NCBI GenBank assembly: GCA_049568075.1
Contig: CP144911.1
DNA: 64,000 nt
Origin: Gottfriedia sp049568075
Lineage (GTDB): Bacteria; Bacillota; Bacilli; Bacillales; Bacillaceae_G
Strand: one strand, 5' to 3'
How positions within the stretch are numbered: the first letter of the stretch is position 1; every line of letters begins with the position of its first letter. The position numbers were made by a program, and so were the translations under genes. Below the pieces are notes generated by a model. The model was given only the letters and a program-made list of their open reading frames with translations. It searched no databases and was not told the origin of the DNA. Positions 16,380 through 24,976 of the stretch are shown one piece after another.

Positions 16380-18089
16380 CCCTTTAAAAAAGAGAATAAA
16401 ACACTAAAAGCTCAAAATAAAGATGATGACCCTGCTTACAATAAAGCTTACTATAAATTACAGCTTGATAAAATTACAGCAGATGATATCAATTCTCTTA
16501 GTGCAAATGACTTACAAATTCTTGCAATTTACAAGCAAATGAGTGTTGGTTATGCGTTAACTCCACAAACAATTAAAAGTGAGGGAGTTACTGAACCAGA
16601 ATATGCAACAGTTAGTGAACATTTGGATGAGCTTCCAGGTGTAGATGTAACGACAAATTGGGAAAGAAAATACGTTTATAGTGATACGTTCCGAACAATT
16701 TTAGGTAATATTACTTCTGAAAAAGAAGGATTACCTGCTCAGAATGTCGATTATTATTTAGCACGTGGTTATGATCGTAATGACCGTGTAGGAAAAAGCT
16801 ATATAGAAAAGCAATATGAAGATGTTTTACGCGGTACAAAAGGTAAAGCACAAAATGTTATTGACTCAAATGGAAATGTTGTTGATACGAAAGTCATAAC
16901 AGAAGGGGAACCTGGAAGTGGTTTAGTTCTATCAATTGATATTGATCTTCAAGGTAAGGTTGATGAAATTGTAAAAGAAAAGCTTTTACAAGCCAAAGCA
17001 ACGTCAAATGGTCGATATTTGGACCGTGCATTTGTTACGATGATTAACCCGAGAACAGGTGAAATTTTAGCAATGTCAGGAAAGCAAATTGTTAAAGACA
17101 AAAAGACAGGAAAGACTAAAGTTGTAGATTACGCAACAGGTAATCTTACTTCATCTTATGAGATGGGTTCAACAGTAAAAGGTGCAACGGTTCTAACAGG
17201 TTATCAAACAGGTGCCATTGTCCCAGGGCAAAGGCAATTCGATACACCGATTAAAATTGCAAGTACACCAGTAAAAGCATCTTATAAAAACATGGGGTGG
17301 ATTAGTGATTTAGATGCACTAAAATATTCATCGAACGTTTATATGTTCCGCACAGCTATGGCTATTGGACATGCAAATTACGTAGAGAATAAGCCTTTAG
17401 ATATCGATGTTAAAGCGTTTGATATATTCCGTAATAGTTTCAGTCAATTTGGCCTTGGGGTTAAAACTGGAATTGATTTACCCAATGAAGCAATTGGCTT
17501 TAAAGGTGTAGACAAAAATCCAGGTTTCCTTCTAGATATGGCGATTGGTCAGTATGATACTTATACGCCACTACAATTAGCTCAATATGTATCGACAATC
17601 GCAAATGGAGGTTACAGAATTCAACCTCATGTTGCGAAAGAATTGAGACAACCTTCAATAGGCGAAGATACCGGTGTCATTAGACAAGAAATGAAACCGA
17701 AGATATTAAATCGAATTGATATGAGGGATTCGTATATCGACCGAGTAAAAGAAGGTTTTTATAAGGTTTATAATGAAACGGGCGGTACAGCTCGCAAATA
17801 TTTTACTGGTACAGACTATAAACCTGCAGGTAAAACTGGTACAGCCCAGTCCGTGTATGATGGACCTGATCGAAAAAAATACAACGGACCTCAAAAAACA
17901 TATAACTTAACACTTATCGGCTATGCCCCATATGACAATCCGGAAATTGCCTTCGCAGTTGTTGTACCTTGGTTACAAAGTGACCAGGCGCCGGTTAATA
18001 AATACATTGGCCGCGGTATTATGGATGAATACTTCAAAATGAAAAAAGAAGGAAACAGTACGAAAGAAGAAGTAGTTAAAAATAAATAA
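16380..18089 (+). pseudogene. Class B penicillin-binding protein, N-terminally truncated
   Basis: A 569-codon frame opens right after TAG 16377-16379 and matches the PbpA/PbpH-type class B transpeptidases that cross-link peptidoglycan during elongation. All active-site motifs remain: SxxK as GSTVK, SSN as KYSSNVYM and KTG as AGKTGTAQ. The cytoplasmic tail, membrane anchor and the first part of the pedestal domain are missing. The remaining pedestal begins around NKDDDPAYNKAYYKLQLDK. The first available ATG (16539) has no ribosome site, so an exported functional enzyme is not expected. The break lies beside a palindrome copy. A terminator follows the stop. Confidence 0.85.
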
Positions 18090-18091
18090 AA

Positions 18092-18122
18092 AGAGAAGGC
18101 AGCTCCTTCTCTTATTTTTTTA
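18092..18122 (+). terminator. Intrinsic terminator
   Basis: AGAGAAGG-CAGCT-CCTTCTCT followed by TATTTTTTT. Confidence 0.9.
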
Positions 18123-18230
18123 GGTTTTTATTGGTGGACGAAAGAAAACATCCCGCTCAATGGTTGCGATTTTTGTGCAATAGGGTCTGATTCTAAATCT
18201 GAGATAAAGGAATAAAACTTATTCCTTCTG

Positions 18231-18257
18231 CAACTAAACCAGCTAATAGTTGAACAA
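18231..18257. repeat. Dispersed palindrome, ACCAGCTAATAG variant
   Basis: CAACTAAACCAGCTAATAGT continuing TGAACAA. It lies 15 bases upstream of the murB-tail/spoVR junction. Confidence 0.65.
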
Positions 18258-18284
18258 CATTTAAGCTGCTACGAAGATCTTTGA

Positions 18285-18923
18285 GAGAAACAAGGCTGGG
18301 CAAGTTATTGGCATATAAGAATTATGCGTGAATTAAATCTTGATTCAAACGAGGCAATTGAATACGCAAAGCTTAATGCAGGAGTAGTTCAGCCATCGAA
18401 AACAAGCATTAACCCGTATTATTTAGGACTAAGAATGTTTGAAGATATAGAAGAGCGATATAATAATCCAACAAAAGAAATGCGTGAGTTAGGTGTTAAA
18501 CCTGGCAGCGGTCGAGAAAAAATGTTTGAAGTACGAGAGTTAGAGTCTGATAGTTCATTTATACGAAACTACTTAACAAAAGATCTTGTCATGAGGGAAG
18601 ATATGTATCTATTCCAGCGACAAGGTAAGGAATATAAAGTTACTGATAAGGCATGGGAAAATGTAAGAGACCAACTTGTAGTTAGTCGAGTAAATGGAGG
18701 ATTCCCTTATATTGTAGTTCAAGAAGGAGATTATTTAAAAAATGGGGAGCTTTATTTGAAGCATTCTTATGAACATATGGAACTTGATGTGAGGTATGTT
18801 GAGAAGGTTATGCCTTATATTCATCAGTTGTGGGGTAGAGGGGTTCATTTAGAGACGAATATTGAGAATAAGTCTGTGTTGTTTAATTATGATGGGAAGA
18901 ATATTCATCGGAAGTATATTTAA
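18285..18923 (+). pseudogene. spoVR: spoVR C-terminal fragment, copy 1
   Basis: The frame EKQGWASYWHIRIMREL… onward matches the last ~210 residues of SpoVR, a ~470-residue protein needed for normal spore cortex. The N-terminal ~55% is absent. An in-frame TGA (18282-18284) precedes the fragment; it corresponds to the stop of a murB tail that is longer in copy 2. ATG 18324 would open a 199-codon frame but has no convincing ribosome site. Compared with copy 2 (23243-23881) most base changes are silent and about ten residues differ. A terminator follows. Treated as a relic, though selection on the encoded domain cannot be excluded. Confidence 0.85.
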
Positions 18924-18950
18924 AGCCACCTTTTTTAGGTGGTTTTCTTA
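18924..18950 (+). terminator. Intrinsic terminator
   Basis: GCCACC-TTTTTTA-GGTGGT hairpin and T-rich tail. Confidence 0.75.
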
Positions 18951-19045
18951 ATGGATTAGAAAGTATAAAATTCTTTTTTGGTATTGAACCTTATGCAACT
19001 ACCTTCTATGAATATAAAAGACAAGAAATCTTTTCAATCGCTGAG

Positions 19046-19075
19046 GCACTCAACATTGTTTGAGTGCTTTTATTT
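19046..19075 (+). terminator. Intrinsic terminator without upstream gene
   Basis: GCACTCAA-CATTG-TTTGAGTGC then TTTTATTT; the gene it served appears lost. Confidence 0.75.
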
Positions 19076-19090
19076 GTAGGTAAAAGTTAA

Positions 19091-19776
19091 AATGATTCTA
19101 TTAAGTCAGTGGAAAAACGAAAAAAATTAGAACAAGCATTGATTATAAAGGAAGAAAAAATATCCCAAATACAAAAAATGGAAACAAAATTAGAAGAAGA
19201 ATTTAATAATTTAGGAATAAGGTCTGAAATTTATCCGTTAGATGTAAAAGCTGGTGAGAATTTAATCCAAAATCACAAAGCATTTATTAAAAAATTAGAG
19301 AACGATAAATATTTAACAACTCATAAAGAGATGAAAGACTTTAAAAGACTCGAAATAGCTTACGCTAATTCTTCTTTAAATGTCGATAAATTCTTTATAG
19401 ATAAATTATCTCTAGCTCGGAAAGATCAAAAAGTTACAACGTTTAATGAAGAGCAAATCAAAAAACTTATAGAAGTAAGAAAGAAAATGAAAAAAAGGTC
19501 AATTCGATTCAAAATAAATATTATAGTGATGAGCAGAAAAAAATCGCAGTAGATAATGAAAATAAGATTATTACTTACTTTGTTAATGCAGTTAAAGATT
19601 TTAATCGCCAGCAAAGAGCAGTCGAAACGTACGATACTGTAATGGTTTTAGACGCTTTTGCAGGTGATATAACTGATGAAAAGGTGTATGTTAAGTCGGG
19701 AAAACGTTGTTATATCAACGTTTTTATTAAAATCGGAAATTACTCGAAATGGATTTTACAACTGAATAGTAAGTAA
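19091..19776 (+). pseudogene. Coiled-coil protein, frameshifted in a poly-A run
   Basis: The first frame (from GTG 19109, or open from 19091) encodes a charged helical protein rich in Lys, Glu and Leu. At about 19489-19495, a run of seven A, the frame shifts. One extra A would continue into KKVNSIQNKYYSDEQKK and then a C-terminal part containing VMVLDAFAGDITDEKVYVKSG up to TAA 19776. I do not recognise the family. The N-terminus also looks truncated, because the open frame starts without a ribosome site. Confidence 0.5.
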
Positions 19777-20026
19777 ATCTTGATAATAGCATTAAAATCT
19801 TTTAATTTTATACAAATTTTATACAAAAAAGACTGGAAATAAAATAAGTAATGCTCTTGGAAGGCTTGCTATTATGTAAACATCACATGAATACAATATG
19901 CATAATTTTTATTCTTTTTTGGAAATATAAAATTATACCGATTATAAGAAGAAATGTGGAAAAATGAGAAGTAATGAGCCTTCAGAAAGTAGTAATCCTG
20001 AATTGTGAATAAGGAAGTGACCTGCG

Positions 20027-21136
20027 ATGATTACTAGCCCCAAAGACCGTATTACAACAATTCAAGTAGTTGTTATCATTATCAATTATATACTTGGAAC
20101 GGGAATTCTGACCTTACCACGAGCAGCTACAGAGAAAGTGAAAACACCAGATACCTGGTTAACTGTAATTTTAGGCGGGCTGATTGCGATGGTGGCAGGA
20201 GTTATTATGGTCAAATTAGGACAACGGTTTCCAGGAAAAACCTTTTATCAATACAGCCAAGAAATTGTAGGGAAATGGATGGGTAAGTTACTAAGTCTAA
20301 TCCTTGTATGTTATTTTTTAATGATGGGTGGATTTCATATCTGTGCATTAGTAGAAGTAACAAGTTTATTTTTGTTGAAAGGTACCCCAACTTGGGCCAT
20401 CGCGATGCCATTTATGTGGATAGGTCTCTATTTAATTATGGGCGGCATAAATCCGATTGCCCGTCTGTTTGAAATTATTCTCCCCATTACGGTCGGCGTT
20501 TTTTTGGTGGTTGCTTTTATGAGTTTTAAAATATTTGAAGTGGATAATCTGCGCCCGGTACTGGGGTTGGGGATCATGCCCGTACTAAAAGGAATCAAAA
20601 CAACGGCTCTCTCATATATAGGTTTTGAAAGCATGTTGATTATAATGGCGTTTATGAAACAGCCAAACCAAGCAGTAAAAGCTGTTTTAGTCGGAATTTT
20701 CATCCCACTGATCTTTTACTTGATAACTATCGTAATGGTCATCGGTGGACTATCCGTCGATGATGTAGTAACCAAAACTTGGCCAACGATTGATCTCGTG
20801 CGAAGTTTTGAAATGCCTGGTTTGCTATTTGAACGGTTTGAGTCTTTGTTGCTTGTAATATGGATTATGCAAATGTTTACTTGCTTTAACGTTAGTCATT
20901 ATGCTGCTTCTTTGGGGCTTGCCCAACTGTTTAAAAAAAACATTCATCCATTTATGTTTGGTTTGCTTCCGGTTATTTATATCATTTCCATGACCCCGAA
21001 AAATACGAATGACCTATTTAAACTTGGGGATACGATGGGCAATGTTGCGTTTTTTTTATTTGGTATACAACCGCCGCTACTTCTGCTTGTCTTAAAATTG
21101 AAAAAGAGGAAGAATCGAGAAATTGAATATTCCTGA
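20027..21136 (+). CDS. Spore germination permease, GerAB family
   Basis: A 369-residue membrane protein of the endospore germination (GerAB/GerKB) family, related to amino-acid permeases of the APC superfamily, with ten predicted helices. The start IQVVVIIINYILGTGILTLPR is the typical first helix with the broken GxG segment. These proteins form the B subunit of germinant receptors in the inner spore membrane and bind the small-molecule germinant. Normally they lie in gerA-gerB-gerC operons; here no A or C subunit is adjacent. GGAAGTGACCTGCG precedes the ATG. GC content is slightly above that of the surrounding region. The C-terminus ends normally. Confidence 0.88.
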   Translation: MITSPKDRITTIQVVVIIINYILGTGILTLPRAATEKVKTPDTWLTVILGGLIAMVAGVIMVKLGQRFPGKTFYQYSQEIVGKWMGKLLSLILVCYFLMMGGFHICALVEVTSLFLLKGTPTWAIAMPFMWIGLYLIMGGINPIARLFEIILPITVGVFLVVAFMSFKIFEVDNLRPVLGLGIMPVLKGIKTTALSYIGFESMLIIMAFMKQPNQAVKAVLVGIFIPLIFYLITIVMVIGGLSVDDVVTKTWPTIDLVRSFEMPGLLFERFESLLLVIWIMQMFTCFNVSHYAASLGLAQLFKKNIHPFMFGLLPVIYIISMTPKNTNDLFKLGDTMGNVAFFLFGIQPPLLLLVLKLKKRKNREIEYS

Positions 21137-21470
21137 ACAACTTCGAAACATAATTGAAATAGTGACTCAAGAATTAAGTGTTGGAACACAAATTCTTGCT
21201 ATGGATAATGCAATTTATACTGCTGAGGTTTTAATAAGAAGTAATTCAGAAATAAAGTGGGGAAGAATTAGAAAACCCAAGAGTTCAATAGATGTAAATC
21301 GACCTGTTCTACTTAGTAATTCGTCTAAGGTGGTAATAAACCCAATTAATGAAATTAGCAATCTGACAGGACGAATGGTGAAAATTGGAAATAGTAACGA
21401 AACAATAGTTAAAGAAAAATATGAATCATGGGTTTATTTTTTCAGTAATAACTATTTAAAAGAATATTGA
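21123..21470 (+). CDS. Hypothetical protein (115 aa), overlaps gerAB end
   Basis: Unrecognised. The frame from TTG 21123 overlaps the end of the GerAB gene by 14 bases and has no clear ribosome site, so it may be the 3' remainder of a longer gene joined to gerAB. The protein is soluble and contains EIKWGRIRKPKSSIDVNRPV and a C-terminal aromatic tail. It has no signal peptide or membrane segment. Confidence 0.4.
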   Translation: MNIPEQLRNIIEIVTQELSVGTQILAMDNAIYTAEVLIRSNSEIKWGRIRKPKSSIDVNRPVLLSNSSKVVINPINEISNLTGRMVKIGNSNETIVKEKYESWVYFFSNNYLKEY

Positions 21471-21558
21471 ATAACTTTTATTAAATTTTAAAAATGTTGA
21501 TTATTGCAAAAGAAAAAGGCACTAAACTCAAATAAAAACAACTATAAATAATCAAAAG

Positions 21559-21582
21559 TTGTTCAACTAACGCATGCGTTAG
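21559..21582. repeat. Dispersed palindrome, perfect core
   Basis: Contains CTAACGCATGCGTTAG, a perfect 16-bp palindrome (21567-21582). This is the cleanest core in the window. Confidence 0.85.
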
Positions 21583-21617
21583 AAATAAAACACTTTTTTA
21601 AAGCTCAATTAATAAAT

Positions 21618-21860
21618 CTAAAATAATGTAAATTGTTCTGATTCCACTTTCTTTTTCTTTGTGGATTTTTTCTTTTCAATTACTTGTTTCGAAGTATTAT
21701 TTACTTGAACAGCTATTTTTACTGCACTTTCATAACTGTGTTCATTTTTGCAATTTGGACAGAGGTATATCTGTTTGTTAATACGTGAGTCAGCTAGTTT
21801 CATACGTTCTTCTTTTGACATTCCTATGTTTCTAGCACATGGTCCACAAATTTTCTCCAT
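21618..21860 (-). CDS. Small zinc-ribbon-like protein (80 aa)
   Basis: An 80-residue protein with two CxxC pairs, CGPC near residue 5 and CPNC near 35, spaced as in a treble-clef or zinc-ribbon, followed by a lysine-rich tail (KKKSTKKKKVE) that could bind nucleic acid. Length and composition suit a small DNA/RNA-binding protein; the family is not recognised. The ATG at 21860 has AAGGGGTTGAAGTA upstream. Confidence 0.6.
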   Translation of the reverse strand: MEKICGPCARNIGMSKEERMKLADSRINKQIYLCPNCKNEHSYESAVKIAVQVNNTSKQVIEKKKSTKKKKVESEQFTLF

Positions 21861-22379
21861 TACTTCAACCCCTTTTTTATATTTTTCTGTAAGACCTTAA
21901 ATAAAAATCTATTTTATTGTCTTTAATCGCTTAGTAAATAAAAAATTAATTATACCATGCCTTAATTAACGATCCTTCAAAATACTAATATAAAAAAAGC
22001 AGCTATTGGCAGCTCTTCTTAATAACTAACTCATGCGTTTGTTGAATAAAAGTTTTATTAATCTTAGTATCATTTTCAATTCATATCTTATTAATTATTT
22101 GTAGAATTTTTGTTTAGGTTCTTACGTTTTCTACTATTAAAAAGCAATCCTCTCATAATCTATTGACTTAGAGTTTACTCTAAACAATATAATTAAAAAA
22201 AGATATGAAAAAGTACTGTAATTAGTAAAAAATTGGGTCTTTATCATCATATGGTTCAGATGAAAAATTCGATTTGATTAATGTTAACAGTGATTTTTTC
22301 TATTAAATATTTAGATAATAGAAAGGGATAGAACAACAAATTTAGTAAAATAGAAATAAAAATGTTGGGAGTCGGTAAT
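21861..22379. other. Intergenic region with palindrome, otherwise no feature
   Basis: 519 bp without a gene. It holds a hairpin near 21993-22020 (AGCAGCTATTGGCAGCT, A-rich on its left, so oriented to the minus strand) and the palindrome at 22024-22048. Nothing else recognisable. Confidence 0.6.
22024..22048. repeat. Dispersed palindrome, imperfect
   Basis: AACTAACTCATGCGTTTGTT followed by GAATAA. Confidence 0.65.
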
Positions 22380-22877
22380 ATGGAGCAGTCAAATAAAGCA
22401 TTTAGTGACACATTAGTAAAATCATTAAGAGGAGAACGTGGTCATCTTCCTATCAAGAATGCTTTGTTGGATATAGACATGGATCTTGCTGGAAAAAGAA
22501 TAGAGGAGCTACCTTATACTATTTATCAATTAGTCAAACACATGACATACTGGCAAGAATTCCTCTTATTATTCGCACAAGGAGAGAGGCCTAAATTACC
22601 TTCTGATGTGAAAGAAAGCTGGCCTGTTGAAGAAGGACCTAGTAATGAGGAAGAGTGGAAACAGATTATTCAGCATTTTCTTCAAGGGATAGAACAGGCA
22701 TGTACGATTGCCCAAACTGTTCAATTGGACAAATCATTAGAGAAATGGCCAGGCGAATCCCCAGGTGGTGTACTACGCAATATTGCATCTCACAACTCCT
22801 ATCATTTAGGTGAAATCGTACTAATACGCAGATTATTTAGTGCTTGGCCACCACCAACCGGAGGATATCCTGCTTAA
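22380..22877 (+). CDS. DinB-family protein
   Basis: A 165-residue four-helix-bundle protein of the DinB/YfiT-like metal-dependent superfamily. The histidine triad is visible as VKHMTYWQEFLL (about residue 50) and SHNSYHLGEIVLIRRL near 140. Members include thiol S-transferases such as those using bacillithiol; the substrate here is unknown. I prefer ATG 22380, which has GGGAGTC eight bases upstream, over ATG 22362. It is a single gene. Confidence 0.82.
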   Translation: MEQSNKAFSDTLVKSLRGERGHLPIKNALLDIDMDLAGKRIEELPYTIYQLVKHMTYWQEFLLLFAQGERPKLPSDVKESWPVEEGPSNEEEWKQIIQHFLQGIEQACTIAQTVQLDKSLEKWPGESPGGVLRNIASHNSYHLGEIVLIRRLFSAWPPPTGGYPA

Positions 22878-22974
22878 ACTTTGGATCAATAGTGAATTCA
22901 TGGAAGCCAATTGAAATTCACTATAAAGGTTTTAGTTGAGTCAACAATTTGGGGGCAATTCATTAGTTCATTAT

Positions 22975-23035
22975 AACTAACGCATGTGTTCGTATTATAA
23001 GGACAACTAGTTAAATTACTAGTTGTCCAATTTTT
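22975..23035 (+). repeat. Palindrome half plus covarying terminator hairpin
   Basis: AACTAACGCATGTGTTCG, then GGACAACTAG / CTAGTTGTCC (23001-23028) with a TTTTTTTA tail. The block to about 23062 (…AAAGTAGTCGGGG) is homologous to 9449-9540 in reverse orientation. Confidence 0.7.
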
Positions 23036-23045
23036 TTATGGTCTA

Positions 23046-23242
23046 ATGTTTAAAGTAGTCGGGGTGGTAGCAGAAGTATCAAAGAAGCATGCAGGATTCA
23101 TTGTGAATGTAGATCATGCAACTTCAAAGGATTACCTCGACTTGATTCGATCTATGCAAGAAACGGTGAAAAATAAATAAAAATTGTTATTGAAACAGAA
23201 GTGAAAATTCTTGGTGAGGAATATCAAAAAGAAGATCGTTGA
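23046..23242 (+). pseudogene. murB: murB 3' fragment, frameshifted
   Basis: Reads AEVSKKHAGFIVNVDHATSK, DYLDLIRSMQETVKNK and, after a one-base frameshift near 23177, IETEVKILGEEYQ to a TGA at 23240-23242. This is the C-terminus of UDP-N-acetylenolpyruvoylglucosamine reductase (MurB), which makes UDP-MurNAc for peptidoglycan. Only about 60 of ~300 residues are left. The left edge meets the palindrome/terminator block and the right edge is fused directly to a spoVR fragment. Confidence 0.75.
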
Positions 23243-23881
23243 GAGAAACAAGGCTGGGCAAGTTACTGGCACATCCGTATCATGCGCGAACTCAACCTTG
23301 ATTCAAATGAAGCAATCGAATACGCAAAGCTTAATGCTGGGGTAGTTCAGCCATCGAAAACAAGCATTAAACCATATTATTTAGGACTAAGAATGTTTGA
23401 AGATATTGAAGAAAGATACAATCATCCAACAAAAGAAATGCGTGAGTTAGGTGTTAAGCCAGGCAGCGGAAGAGAAAAAATGTTTGAAGTACGAGAGTTA
23501 GAGTCTGATAGTTCATTTATTCGAAACTACTTAACGAAAGATCTTGTCATGAGAGAAGATATGTATTTATTCCAGCGACAAGGTAAGGAATATAAAGTCA
23601 CTGATAAAGCATGGGAAAATGTTAGAGACCAACTTGTTGTAAGTAGGGTAAATGGCGGATTTCCAAATATCGTTGTTCAAGAGGGCGATTACTTAAAAAA
23701 TGGAGAGCTTTATTTGAAGCATTCCTATGAAAATATGGAACTTGATGTTAAGTATGTTGAGAAGGTTATGCCTTATATACATCAGTTGTGGGGTAGAGAA
23801 GTTTATTTAGAGACGAATATTGATAATAAGTCTGTGTTATTTAGTTATGATGGGAAGAATATTCATCGGAAGTATATATAG
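23243..23881 (+). pseudogene. spoVR: spoVR C-terminal fragment, copy 2
   Basis: This is the same ~210-residue C-terminal portion of SpoVR as copy 1, beginning EKQGWASYWHIRIMREL immediately after the murB stop codon. Both copies share the joining sequence GAAGATC-TTGAGAGAAACA (one base variable), so the murB-spoVR fusion arose once and was then duplicated ~5 kb apart in direct orientation. Conserved blocks GVVQPSKTSI, PYYLGLRMFEDIEERY and RNYLTKDLVMREDMYLFQ are intact. ATG 23282 lacks a clear ribosome site. Confidence 0.85.
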
Positions 23882-23925
23882 AGCCACCTTTGAAGTATTG
23901 AACTTTTTGGCAATTCGTAGAGATT

Positions 23926-23974
23926 AAATGGATGTTAAATGTATTGAATTACATTTAATGTCCATTTTTTTGTG
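23926..23974 (+). terminator. Long terminator hairpin
   Basis: Near-perfect 18-bp arms (AAATGGATGTTAAATGTA and its complement, one mismatch) with a 6-base loop, then TTTTTTT. Confidence 0.85.
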
Positions 23975-24166
23975 TTTTTAATTTACTCAATAAAGTATGG
24001 AATCGTTCGTTATTAAATCCTTTAACAATATATATTTTCGATTTGTTATAATATAGTTGGATTTGAAGTTTATACAAAAAAATGTAAGACTATGTGTGGG
24101 AAATAACAAACAGAATTATGAAATATGTTGATATATACAGGATAGTTCACGAAAGGACTTGAATCA

Positions 24167-24606
24167 ATGACCAAAATAAAATTAACGGATTTAAAAAGAG
24201 AACTAAAGGTATTAGATAATCTAGAACTAATTAACTTAATTACAGATCTATATAAGCAAAATAAAGATGTTCAACAGTTTTTATCCAATAAATAAAATAG
24301 GTGAAGAAGCAATAAATGATTTATATGAAAAAACCAAGAAGAAAGTAGAATACATATGGTGATATTATTAGTAAGTTTTACAATAGTATGATAACTATGT
24401 ATGACAAAGTAGTGGACGAATGTAATAAAAATGAAGACTTTTTTAATTCATTTAAAGAACGTCTATATTCTGTTGTTCAAAAATCTGAGGGAATTGGATG
24501 GGGTTATCATGATTGTATATATGATATCTATTATTCACTGGACTATGAATTAGAGGATGATGAAGATGGGTTGAATGCACATAATCACTCCTTATTTTTT
24601 GTGTAG
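24167..24606 (+). pseudogene. DUF6155-like gene, frameshifted and internally deleted
   Basis: The first frame (ATG 24167, GAAAGGACTT upstream) reads MTKIKLTDLKRELKVLDN and stops at 24295. A second frame overlaps it with GEEAINDLYEKTKKKVEYIW. A third, from 24388, gives SMITMYDKVVDECNK and SEGIGWGYHDCIYDIYYSL. Together they follow the order of a DUF6155-type protein, with the middle ~70 residues absent and at least one frameshift. The function of the family is unknown to me. The remaining pieces are too short to fold as the original. Confidence 0.65.
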
Positions 24607-24976
24607 AAATTTATGAACTAAATATTGATAAGTCCCCCTTCATAAAGATAGAAGGGTTTTTTTTTTTTGACTCAAGTTCTCTCCCCATTAAAAAGCATTG
24701 ATTTTTTTTAAGGGAAATTTAAGGTACACAATCCAAAATGAGCTTATCAAATGAAATTAGGAGGAGTAAAAAAATAAATAAAACAAGCTCTAATTCAAAC
24801 GATCAATAGTAGAGTAAGTTTGCTGTATAAACGAATGACAAGTCCTAATTTTCTTAAAATGGTTACAAGATAGAGGTTCGGGGGATATGTGAGATTCCGA
24901 AATCGCATGTATCTCAAGATAGAATAATCGGGTAAATATTCATATCAATCTCAATGATGGAGAGGAGAAAAGTAAA
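24607..24976. other. Intergenic region upstream of exporter operon
   Basis: 370 bp. It has a terminator at 24636-24669 (CCCTTC / GAAGGG, 13 T). A 23-codon frame from ATG 24739 (MSLSNEIRRSKK…) lacks a good ribosome site and is not called. No other feature seen. Confidence 0.5.
24636..24669 (+). terminator. Intrinsic terminator
   Basis: CCCTTC-ATAAAGATA-GAAGGG followed by thirteen T. Confidence 0.85.

Noticed and set aside
3942..23035. Repeated palindromes as a CRISPR array
   Set aside because: Spacing is hundreds to thousands of bases, copies vary and lie at gene ends; no cas genes.
24739..24810. Short frame MSLSNEIRRSKK… before the exporter operon
   Set aside because: No convincing ribosome site and no similarity; too short to support.
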